Shown: piece by piece, positions 53,166-62,784 of the stretch
Layout: each line of letters begins with the position of its first letter
Numbering within the stretch: position 1 is the stretch's first letter
From: Cyrtodaria siliqua
Taxonomy: Eukaryota > Mollusca > Bivalvia > Adapedonta > Hiatellidae
DNA: 64,000 bases
Reading direction: 5' to 3'
NCBI GenBank assembly: GCA_037043455.1
Contig: JAWPHD010004465.1
Location: 62,001-126,000, forward strand
The notes under the pieces: generated by a model
The model's database searches: none
What the model was told of the DNA's origin: nothing
What the model saw: only the letters and a program-made list of their open reading frames with translations
Translations under genes and position numbers: made by a program

Positions 53166-56100
53166 AAACCATATGCATCAGTTGTAATTCCATCTTCTCG
53201 GATATATCTTTTTGAGTAGAATGGTGATAGTGTAACTTTGTTTACTGTTATGCCATATATTTGATGCTTTATTGATCGCAACATATTCATTTCATGGGTG
53301 TATTTTTTCTTGTTGAATAATGCATCTTTGTAGTTTTCAAAATTTATTTGTTTTTTGACTACATAAGTTTTTACACCCTTTGCTTTCTTAATAATCTGCT
53401 CATCCGCTCTCAAAATAGAATATAGCTTGGGTCTTAATCCAACATACTCAGCTATAGCAACACCAGCACATTCGTCTTTCATTTTACCTAATACTTTTTT
53501 GTTTGTATCATCATGCATTGGGTGATTTTCAGGATAATCACTTAGGTCATATTCATCTTTCATTTCAGCCATGTCTTTGTATGCATTATCTGTTTTGATG
53601 TCTACAAGCAAGCTGTCAGTATCTGTGTATAATAAAGTACAGTTATTTTTGTACCTTTTTTTCAAAGTATTATAATACCAATCATACATATGGTACTTTG
53701 ATAAATCCAATACTGACATCCCAACATAAATTGGTTTGTTTAATGTTAATTTTGTTTTGTTTACATGCACTGCTGATAATTCATCTGAAAATTTTATACG
53801 CCTGTTAAAGTTGGGTTTGGCTATTATTTTTCTTATCTTTTCATTTTCAGAGCCGTCAGTTCTGACTAGTTTTATATCAGTCCGCTTGCGCAAATTTTCC
53901 ATTGTTTTGCCAAACACAGAGTTGTTCATAAGTTTGTAAAAATCTTTTTCAAATTGTGATTTAGCTTTTTTCCTAAGTTCTGTGTTTAGATTTATGTATG
54001 ATGCCATCCATGGTTTTTCGTTAAATTCTAATACTCTGTGTACTTTCTTTAGTTTCATACCCAAAGATAAATACAGTTCCAGGGTTTTGTGATGTATCAC
54101 ATATTTTTCTTTGTCCATAAGATTTGGGACTAGTTGTTCTGTATTTATCATGCTATTATTTTCTAACAGATATTTAGACAACCATTCTTTTTTTACTGCT
54201 AATCTTTCCGGTGCAAGTGGATAGTCATTATGAGATTCATGAAGTTCTTTAGGATATTCCAAATCAACTTCTGCAAAATATCCTTTTCCTTCTTTTGACT
54301 CTGGCAACGTTTCTGTTTCCACCCACTTAAAGCCAGAATATGGAAGTGGTTGACTCATTGCCCAACCATAAAGATTATTTGCATCCAGATCCATTAAGAA
54401 GTGTTTTTCCTCGTTAGGGTTATAATCAGCTACATATGGATTATTTGCTTTGGCATATCGTTTTGATACATTACTAATTCCACCACGCATACCTTTTTCT
54501 ATAAATAAATGCATGTCAATGTCTGTCAAAAGTTCCAATTCTATTTCTGAATGTTTAAGTAAAGCATCTCAAGATAATCCAGGTGCTGTATAGTAATGTA
54601 AAGCATCAAGTTTGTATGCACTCATACATGTTTTTCTAAAAGTTTGAAACACATCTGCTAACAGAGTTACATCAGTTTTTAGATATAAATCATGATAGTC
54701 TCCAAGAGTTTTACAGTTAAACTCTTTCCATATTTTTTGAGCGTATTCGTAATCTTCGGGACTTATTCTTTCATCTGAGAGACTACTGTAAAACTTTTCT
54801 ATAGGTGGTAATTGCGTTTCCTTAAATCTTTCCATACTGTCCATATATTCGTATGGATAAACACCTTTTCGTAAAAGTAAATCTGTTTGTTCCCCAAACT
54901 GATTTTTGGTAATTTTGAAATCAGATTTGTCTGTTGCTTTAACCAATTTTTCCAAAGACGAAGCCATAAATTGAAAGCTATCCAAAAATCTAAGTCGTCC
55001 GGCACTAAATGAAATATACTTTTCAGCGTTGTTTGGAATGCATGTAATATTACCTGTCATTTTATGTATTTTTTGCATTATAAGATGACTATCATATCCT
55101 TTGAGGTTGTGAAATATAACAGGTATAGGTGTTTTGTTTGGTTTTATTTTCAGTTTCAGGTTACAGTTTTTATGTGCTGCACCTCTATATTCACCTGTAA
55201 AATGACAGTGGTCTCTTACTTTACAGTTTTTACCACATTTTCTACCTATTTCATCCTCGCATATCCAGCAGTGTGTTGCTTTTTCATAATCTTCCTCATT
55301 TTGCTGCGTCATGATTAATGGTTTTGGGTGAGCAAATATTTTATTAATGTTGCTCTTCTCACATTCTAAGTGATTTAAAAACTTTTCAACAGTATCTTCA
55401 CCTCTGTAAATAACAGGTTCTTCTGTTTTACCATCATATCTGACAACTTGATATCCAAATCCAAAAGCTTCGTGCACACTTGTGATTTCAGATTTCTTTC
55501 CAAATTTGATTGATTGCGGTTTGATTATACTTTCAAAATCAGCATATATTGCATAGGGCACAGGCATCTGATTTTGATGATTTTTAAATTTTACAGTATT
55601 TTTACCTTCCTTTGGCATTTCTATTCTGCAAGAATTTTTGTTAATACCATCACAGTCTTCTTTGTGTTTTGTAAGTAGTCCTTGTCCAGAATAGCCGTGA
55701 AGGCAACGATCGCAAAAGTAAGTTTGACCTTTATGTTTGTTTTGGTCATAGAGTAGTCTATTCAGATTTTTAATCCAGCAATAGTGATATTTTGTTGTTA
55801 ATGTTTTTATATCTTTTGGTTGTTCTGATATTTTATATGGAAAAACAGATACCTTTTTATTTTTTCCTGTTATGGTATATGCATAAACGTTGATAGCAAG
55901 GTTGTTTTGTTTCTCTACTTTGGTTATTTGAGAAATTGGAGTGGGAAAATCAATACCATCCATATTCAACTTACCCATGTGTTTGTTATAACTAGATATC
56001 CTAGTTGGATTATTTTTATTAGGCCACAAAGCAGAAACCAATGCCACTTCCAAGCACTTATTATCTTCATTATTGACATTAATTATTGCTTTTTTATCAG

Positions 56101-56845
56101 ATACTACTTTAGGCAAAGGAATATATGAAGAACCTTTTAATGGTTCATACTTTGCAAAATTTAAGTAAAACGTAACACAGTGATCAATCTCCAATCCAGA
56201 TGCTGTGTTTGTAAATCTTTCAAGGCTCTCTTGTATATAAGCAGATGATTCATCGTAAAACTCATTTATTTTTTCAGAGGTTAAAATTGCATTTTGCTCG
56301 CTGTGTAATACTGCTGTAGTGTATTTTTTGGTATCACCATCATCTTTGAATAAATTTACAGTGAGACCTAATTGAAACTTTAATCCATCCATCTTTGTCA
56401 GCTCTTTGCTTATTTGTTTTGTAATAATGGATTTTTTATCACGAAATAGTTTTTGAGGGTCTTTGTATTTCTCGGCAGATATTTCGTATGCTTTAAAATA
56501 GCCACACATTGGTTTGTCAACCAGTTTTAATTCTTCTTTAGATTTTCTATCATTAAGCTCTTTCAGTTCATTTATAACATTGTCTCGTAATTTAGCATAT
56601 TTCTGCTTTTGTTCATCTTGCAATTTATCATATTTCTGCTTTTCTCGTTTACGTTGTTTCTTAGCACGTCGTCTCTTGAGTAAATTTTCTAATGTTTGAG
56701 AATTAACCTCTTTTAGAGTTTCCTTTGGAACTTCTTTAAGAGCATCTAGCCCCTTTCTAAGCTGATCATTATTAATTACTCCTTCCCGGTGTAATTGTAA
56801 AATGTAGTGAACGTCTTCGGTACTCATTTTTGTAATATATATCAT
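53150..56845 (-). pseudogene. PolB: Protein-primed DNA polymerase B, one in-frame TGA
   Basis: 1231 codons. Residues 45-110 are a basic coiled coil. C2HC finger C378-C381-H394-C398. Exonuclease motifs: D436/E438 (YADFES), D585 (NLKGYDSHL) and D725 (YLKTDVTLLAD). Between them, 527-562, is an endonuclease VII-like zinc insert (RDHCHFTGEYRGAAHKNCN). Polymerase motif A is DLDANNLYGWAM (about 819-830), motif B KLMNNSVFGKTMEN (from 971) and motif C YTDTDSLL (DTDS 1075-1078). It would copy the element using a terminal protein as primer. A TGA at 54571-54569 interrupts the frame at residue 759, between the exonuclease and polymerase parts; the frame is otherwise open on both sides. The start could also be Met7. 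Confidence 0.93.
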
Positions 56846-56899
56846 ATTAATTTTTTTTCTTTAAAATAAAAAAATATTTATTATAACAAGAAAAAGAAA
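56846..56899. promoter_or_regulatory. Divergent promoter spacer, polymerase / zinc protein
   Basis: A 54-bp A/T spacer containing TTTAAAATAAAAAAATATTT and an A-rich leader before ATG 56900. Similar to the other gene-start spacers of the element. Confidence 0.4.
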
Positions 56900-57187
56900 A
56901 TGGAAAACACTAAGAAAATTGAAAACATTTGCCAATTTCTCAAAGTTGGAGATCACGAACCTTGTAAAAATAAACCAACAAAAGATTCAAACTACTGCAG
57001 TTTGCATAAATTCAGAATAAAGCAAAGTAAAGTTGTACCATGTCTAAAATGTGGAAAAGGTACAAGTGCAAAATATCAAATTTGTGTTGGTTGTGGTGCT
57101 CATATAGTTAGATTAAGACATAGATACTGGGAAGTAGTAAAGCCGTATATTGTTGAATGTATTAGGCTGAGACATATAGAAATTTGA
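56900..57187 (+). CDS. Small double zinc-site protein
   Basis: 95 codons. Two probable zinc sites: C11, C22, C33, H36 (NICQFLKVGDHEPCKNK, NYCSLH) and a zinc ribbon C48/C51/C62/C65 (CLKCGKGT, ICVGCGA). The C-terminus (residues 70-95) is basic helix. Such small zinc proteins are common at the polymerase side of animal Polintons; a nucleic-acid-binding or transcription role is likely but unproven. It is the last gene before the right terminal repeat (44 bp) and is intact. Confidence 0.75.
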   Translation: MENTKKIENICQFLKVGDHEPCKNKPTKDSNYCSLHKFRIKQSKVVPCLKCGKGTSAKYQICVGCGAHIVRLRHRYWEVVKPYIVECIRLRHIEI

Positions 57188-57230
57188 TTTTCTAGTAAAA
57201 AATCATATTTTATTATATTCGTGTTTATTC

Positions 57231-57515
57231 GTTGATTTGGGTGTAATTTTGATAACAAATCAACAAATTTGTTTTGTATTAAAGAAACATTTTATAATCA
57301 TATTACAAAAAAAGCAATATTTTTATAATTTTGATAACTTATAAAAAAAATTAAACTTGCAATCTTCACTACCCCTATTTTAAAAAAGTTTTAATAAATC
57401 AAGTAAAATCACCATTTCATGGTGATTTATTAAATATGTGTTTAATTTGGGGTCGTTCTGCTGCAATTCGAGGTAAAAAAAAAATTACAACAGAAACCCC
57501 AAAATACATATATAT
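57231..57515 (-). repeat. Polinton right terminal inverted repeat (285 bp)
   Basis: Complement of the left repeat with a single copy of the 90-bp unit and about 32 extra bases near 57305-57337. Ends CCCCAAAATACATATATAT, followed by AGTTT. Confidence 0.9.
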
Positions 57516-57520
57516 AGTTT
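57516..57520 (+). repeat. Probable target-site duplication, right
   Basis: AGTTT, the same as 42867-42871. Confidence 0.45.
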
Positions 57521-57830
57521 GATAACGTAAAGTCCACTGTGTAAAATCAGGCGCCGCTACGGGTTTCATGTTTATGTGTTTAACTATATAATTATGAAAC
57601 TGAAAATCTGATTTTTTTTGATACGTTTAAATACACGTTAATGAAAATATAAGCCGATTACCAGAGAGACGCGTCATATTAATTTGAAGCTGGAGTGATA
57701 TAGCTGGTACAGTATATTGTTAAGATGATGGATTGTTGGACTTCAATGGATGTCGTGTGTCTGGTCAAATATCTACTGGAACCATTGCCTCAACTTGTCA
57801 TATAGCCTTGTATCACAATTTGCAGATCCA
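57521..57830. other. Right flank of the Polinton, nothing recognised
   Basis: A/T-rich, no open frame of interest. Confidence 0.35.
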
Positions 57831-58180
57831 TTAGTAGTTTTGCATTAATGTTCGGACAAGAATAACAAGTATAACATTACAAATGGCAATAACTCTAGTT
57901 CTTGCACTCTGCACTCCATCGTATTGCTCTCTATCATTGTGTGAAATATCATTGCAGTCCCATCAGAAGTGTTGAAGTTATGCTTCGGACGAAAATTCTG
58001 AGTATAAAATTACAAAGGGCAATTACACTAATTTGAGTGATGACAGAGTTACGGCGGTTCTTGCACTCTTTACTTCCTCTCATTGCCTTCTATCATTGTG
58101 TGAAGTTTCACTGCAGTCCCATCAGTACTTTTGAAGTTATGCTTCGGACAAAAGTGTGACGGACGGACGGGCGGACAAAG
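57831..58180 (+). repeat. Short satellite-like array, about 159-bp period, with GGAC tail
   Basis: CTTGCACTCT begins at 57901 and 58060 (159 bp apart). GCAGTCCCATCAG and GAAGTTATGCTTCGGAC recur at the same spacing. It ends with GACGGACGGACGGGCGGAC. The period matches that of arrays S1 and S2. Confidence 0.6.
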
Positions 58181-58479
58181 CGGCGACTATGTACATGTAT
58201 GTATCCTTTTTTTTCAATTAGTATCATATACTGTTTTTGTTCTCTGTATGGTACAACTTGGTGAAACATTCCGGAGTGTTTGGAGTGATTTATATTGCTA
58301 TTGAACCAATGAAACTACAGAAAGTTGACATTTTATAAGTAAAAAAAACATAAAAAACAACAACACACGTTCAGGCGAAATGTTCGAGATGAAACACATT
58401 GTAGAGCTGGTACAATCAAAACCTGTTTTACAGGATATTAAAACTAAACTGTACGGTATGCAACGTAACATAACAAACT

Positions 58480-58751
58480 TACCGTATTTATTTCCCCTGT
58501 TAGTAGCGTCCGGGCGCTATGCAAAGTTAAAAAAGGGCGCTCTTATTAAGGTAGAACTGAAGGTTTAATTTATGTGATAGACCAAGCCAGTTTCGTAGTG
58601 AAAAACTCCATGTAATCAAATCCATTAGCATTAAAGACTAAAGTTTTGTGTTTTTTAAAGCGTTTTGGATATTCGGAGAAGGTAAGGTTTTCTTAAAATT
58701 GGTGGGGGCGCTATTATTAGGAAAGGTGCTACTAATAGGGGAAATACGGTA
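58480..58751. mobile_element. MITE with TACCGTATTTCCCC-type inverted ends
   Basis: TACCGTATTTATTTCCCCTG with GTTAGTAGCG at the left pairs with CTACTAATAGGGGAAATACG at the right. The interior has GGGCGCT words in both orientations. The open frame at 58380-58568 crosses the left end and is therefore unlikely to be a gene. Confidence 0.6.
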
Positions 58752-59530
58752 TATTTTAACTAAATTTACGTGTGTCAGAAAAAAGTGCCTTCGTATCGAC
58801 AATATATATTTTTTAAAAATGCGTTCTTTTGAAATACATGTTTTCAATTGTTTAATTTATTTACATTGACAGTACATGTATGTTTCTTGTCAATGAAACA
58901 TGAAGTAAGTTTACTATTTTACGATTGTTCATAATTTGTGCTCTGAATTCATACCATCAATTTGACAATGTTCAGAACAAAATTGAAAAAAAAATCAGCA
59001 AGTGTTATTTCTTTAAAAAATCAACAACACAATAACATTGGAGTTACCGCTTGCAGAGGTCCTGGGTTCGATTCCCGAAGGAGTCACATCCCGGGGTTTT
59101 AAATATAGACTTTTTCGTACAAAGACAAATGTAATATCAAAACATAATACAATGCTTTGAACCGGTCAAAGAAGGCTCGGATTAACTCCAGTAGAACCTT
59201 AATTTAAATTATATTGTATATGGAACATATAGCGCGACATCCTGTGCGTCGGAGGGTATGTTAAGCCGTCGGGCATGTTCAAACGAGGGCGTACGCCTAC
59301 AACTGAGAGTCATACCCTGTGTATGTTGAACTCCTTGCAAGGTTTGAAAGTTACATGTAAGGGTTTAGTGTCTTTGTGTGTGTTCATTGTGGTATGAACT
59401 GTCAGTTCTTCTTCTTTCTTCAAACACTTAAGGTCTTAGATTACTTATTTGTGTGTTCACTGGGGGTATGAAAAGTCAGTTGCCTAATCCCAATGATCAT
59501 AATGCCCGAAATTGAAAATATCTTACTTAC
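58752..59530. other. Non-coding stretch with a tRNA-like SINE fragment
   Basis: At 59040-59090 AGAGGTCCTGGGTTCGATTC contains a good B box (GGTTCGATTCC) from a tRNA-derived repeat. A degenerate repeat of GTATGAAC/CAGTT words lies at 59390-59485. No gene. Confidence 0.4.
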
Positions 59531-59765
59531 ATAATATTGCGTTCTTTCTGGTCACGTCGTCGTTGGTTGACTCTGTAAATGTTATCCGAACACTAGTATA
59601 ATCCGAAAAATATTCATCAACTTTTCCACATTTAAAACACTGTTTCTGGGATATAAGCCTTTTTGTATCGTATATTTCTTGTTCATATCTACTAATTGAA
59701 TCCTTCTTTCTATCACAAGAACCTTTTATGAGCGACATGTTAACGGTAAAATCCATGTTTAGCAT
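59531..59765 (-). CDS. Candidate first coding exon of a host gene
   Basis: The minus strand is open from ATG 59765 (a second ATG at 59756 has a good Kozak context, AACATGG) to 59531, where TTAT/GTAAGTAAG is a near-perfect splice donor. The peptide contains YEQEIYDTKRLI and QCFKCGKVDEYF, with one CXXC. I do not recognise the protein. On the upstream side lies CCAAAATGGCGGA (59800-59812), a YY1-type motif typical of TATA-less metazoan promoters. No further exon is visible before 57515 on this strand, so the gene would have to continue past the Polinton or the call is wrong. Confidence 0.4.
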
Positions 59766-59799
59766 CTGCAACTCCTTTAAAATTCTCGTCAGTTCAAAA

Positions 59800-59812
59800 C
59801 CAAAATGGCGGA
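59800..59812. promoter_or_regulatory. YY1-like core promoter motif
   Basis: CCAAAATGGCGGA, 35 bp upstream of the candidate start codon at 59765 on the minus strand. Confidence 0.4.
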
Positions 59813-60099
59813 TTTCTTATTATTTCCAAAATAATCTTATAATAGCCATTACAAATATGGTAAAATATTCATACGCGTGTGGCGGAATAAATGAGATCTT
59901 GCTTATAAATGCAGATTTTGAAATAAATAAACATTATTTAACAATGAAACAGTCCGAAAGCAGACTGTAAGGTGATTGAATTTGAGAAGTATTTTGAAAG
60001 AAATGATGGAATATATTTTTCTAGAGCGGAGGAAGCTAGGCAACCGGAAGTAGAATAGATCAGGTTTACGGATTGGGTAGACCATTCGCTATAACAGAA

Positions 60100-60370
60100 T
60101 TCTTCTTTAAAAATCGAACAGGAAAATAGCATGCAAGGACGACAACCATAAACACACACGGAAACAAACAACAACTTTAAAGATGAACAAAAGGCAAGAT
60201 AAGACGTCACAAACACAAAAGGATTGACGACAATAGGGCTACCGCCTGGGAACAGTCAGTGGCAAAAAAGCCACTGGGGGTTTAAACCAGGTGAGGTTTG
60301 GGTGCACCAAACCTGACTCGTACCCTATTGTCATCCCAGTAAACGGGACAGTGTAAATAAAGGCATTTAT
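60100..60370 (-). mobile_element. Retroelement R 3' fragment, diverged
   Basis: Contains CTACCGCCTGGGAACAGTCA, GGGTGCACCAAACCTGACTC and GTAAACGGGACAGTGTAAAT in the order seen in the other R copies. The ends are less conserved. Confidence 0.6.
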
Positions 60371-60839
60371 ATATATGAACTTTAAGTAGTGAGCATACTT
60401 GTCATATCCGATATATTGTAAGTCAAAGGCCAATATGTCAAAAAGTCAAAAGTCCCGATACTAAGTTACTATGATCATTTGCTTTCAGTATGATTTGCAT
60501 TATTTTATACTTGTGGTAATAATATTGTTTTATACTTTGTCAAGTGAGCAATACTTGTATATTATAATGACTTGAGATGTGAGGTGCGTTTCATGTAACG
60601 TACACTGTGTTATCTATGCAAAGTTGTTACCATCTTGTCAGTGCAGTTTATCAGAAGGTATTTTACCCGCGATAATAAAGTGGTCAGAGCGACCAGGCGA
60701 CGGGATGGACGTTTTGTTGGAAATGGATCCGTAATATTTTGTAATCATAGTTAAGATTACAGAGTGTATGCATGTGTATGATTGTTAATGGCGAAATGAT
60801 TCGTGTTATATGTTTTACTTACTTTTCTAAATCTACCTC

Positions 60840-61160
60840 AAGTCCAATAGTCTCAACGAACTAACTAAGTTCTCAAATAGTGTCAAGTTCTCAAATAAAG
60901 CTCTCAAATAGTTTTCAAATAGTTCAAGCTAACTATACAGTATGATACTCTCATGGTCAGATATCCCATATTCTCAATTATTTGAATACATCTTCTCACA
61001 TTTCTAAACACAAGTTCAATACTCTCAGAAAACTGTTACAATAGTTCTCAAATTTAAGATTCTCATAGAACATGTTACAAACTATTACAGTTCTCAAATA
61101 AAGTTCTCAAATAATTCTCAAGTTGAAGATTCTCACAAAACATGTCCTCAGATACACTCG
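60840..61160 (+). repeat. Degenerate TTCTCAAATA repeat
   Basis: TTCTCAAATA or close variants occur about ten times with irregular spacing, mixed with GATTCTCA and AACATGT words. An eroded microsatellite or minisatellite. Confidence 0.55.
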
Positions 61161-62670
61161 ATTCTGCAATGCCTAAATTCTTTGTCTAAAATGGACAATC
61201 AGCATCAAAGCAATATGTGATCCGAGTATTAACTTTCATACCACATCCAACCCCTTCTTAAAGAAACGATAACGGGGTTGGCTGGGGTATGAAATAAACC
61301 TTAATTTCGGCTTAAAATGTTGCATATTGTAAAATTAAAACATTTAAACAGGTTATCGCAATTTTTCAGTTGAAATATCCGTTATAAAAGCCCTATAATA
61401 TAAGCTTTCCCGTCGCTTAATTGAATTAAGGCGGGACCACGTAATGTGTAACAAGAAAAGTCATAATGTACAATCTATACTATGACGACGAGCGGCAAAC
61501 ACGATACATATTGTAGTATATATAGTGTATACTGTTCATGTATTTATTTTAATGCATATTGTGTAAGTTTTTTGTGTAAAATTAATAGTGAGTTCAATTT
61601 GGTGTAGCAAAGGCAGAGAACTAATTTGAAAAGTAAAATAAAGATGAAATGTTTTTATTTGAAACTAAACGTGCAATTTAAGTGCTTCGCTATAACCAAG
61701 AAAACGCTATATCCGCTATTTTATATAAAGCAAAGACTTGAGGAGCTGGACGGCGAACTACAAAAAAAACTTCGTTAAAACCTATAATTCGCTCTAGCTG
61801 AGTTTCAGCTACATGTATTCTTAAACAGACTTTGACTGTACATAATGTTTCATTGCTAACTTATATAAAACAAAACACACTCTGAAAATGGAAAATGTAC
61901 ATGTATGAATAATTACAATTTACATATGGTAATAATATGATAAAATGTATATATTTTTAAGTTCATGGTGTACACATTTTTTTTTATTGATGTGCAAAAA
62001 TACTGTATGTACAACTCTGTAAGTGTACGGTCCCTGCTAGGACTTGAACATGGATGTTTTTTCTCGAAAGAAAAGCGTGTTTCTTTACACTACAGCGATC
62101 GCCCAGCCATATAGTGTATATAGTGACCAGTGAAGCGTAAATGTGCTGTACCCCTCGTGTATGAATATAGTTAATTGTAAATTCCATTTTATGCATACGT
62201 TTTGAAATCGAGCTGAAACAAGTTTGTTTTCTAACAAAATTCCAAGGATTTTTTGTATACGTGTATGAATTTGTTATAATGTGTGTGAATGTGATTTAGA
62301 CATCACTTCTCAAAACGCAAATAATCGGGAGGTGTTTCATTTAAGTAATCTTTTAGCGGAAGAGCGTGACGTCATAGCTTCTTTCTTTTTTTGTGTGTGT
62401 GTGTAGAAGCGCCCCTTTTACTTCACATGTTCCAATAGAGAGAGAGACGTTGACATTTTGGAGTTATGCAAGTAATTGTAAGTAGAAAATGTGTTTTAAT
62501 GTGCATACAATGTACATTGTCTTCTATTGGACGTGTCCCTGAGTTTAATTGTTTGCCAATTTTATATAGTCTAAACTCAATGTTTCTATCGCAGTATTGA
62601 ATTATAGTATAAATATTACGGCCGTGATAACCGCCATCGTCCTACTCTTACGGTTGTTCTATTTTTACCT

Positions 62671-62750
62671 GCGTGTCTATTAATAGACACTCCGCTTATT
62701 TTATGTAGGTGCGTGTCTATAAATAGTCACTCCGCTTATTTTATGTAGGT
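62671..62750 (+). repeat. 40-bp tandem duplication with a perfect palindrome
   Basis: Units begin at 62671 and 62711. The first carries the perfect 18-bp palindrome GTGTCTATTAATAGACAC (62673-62690); the second has two changes. Shared 3' part CTCCGCTTATTTTATGTAGG. Confidence 0.7.
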
Positions 62751-62784
62751 CAGTCCGTGACAACACCAACTGCAAATGCCTGCA

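Larger units (their letters stand above)
42872..57515 (+). mobile_element. Maverick/Polinton element, near complete, 14.6 kb
   Basis: Inverted terminal repeats (42872-43215 and 57231-57515) enclose a compact set of genes on both strands. It includes the Polinton hallmark proteins: family B protein-primed polymerase, RVE-type integrase, FtsK/HerA-type packaging ATPase, double-jelly-roll major capsid and penton-like minor capsid. AGTTT stands at both outer borders (42867-42871 and 57516-57520), consistent with an eroded 6-bp target duplication. There is no intergenic gap over about 110 bp apart from the ends. A maturation protease is absent. Four disabling lesions are seen, in three genes, so this is a fairly recent but probably dead copy unless it is rescued in trans. 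Confidence 0.93.
60371..62784. other. Non-coding stretch with short repeats
   Basis: No gene. From 60840 to 61160 TTCTCAAATA-like words recur many times. At 62015-62115 the minus strand has a tRNA-like piece with B box TGTTCAAGTCC. At 62671-62750 there is a tandem palindrome (separate entry). Confidence 0.4.

Noticed and set aside
54569..54571. TGA read as an amino acid (alternative code) in the polymerase
   Set aside because: The other breaks are TAA codons and a frameshift, and genes of this element use TAA, TGA and TAG-type ends normally; a single nonsense mutation explains it.
58380..58568. 62-codon protein gene
   Set aside because: The frame runs across the left inverted end of a MITE and has no recognisable features.
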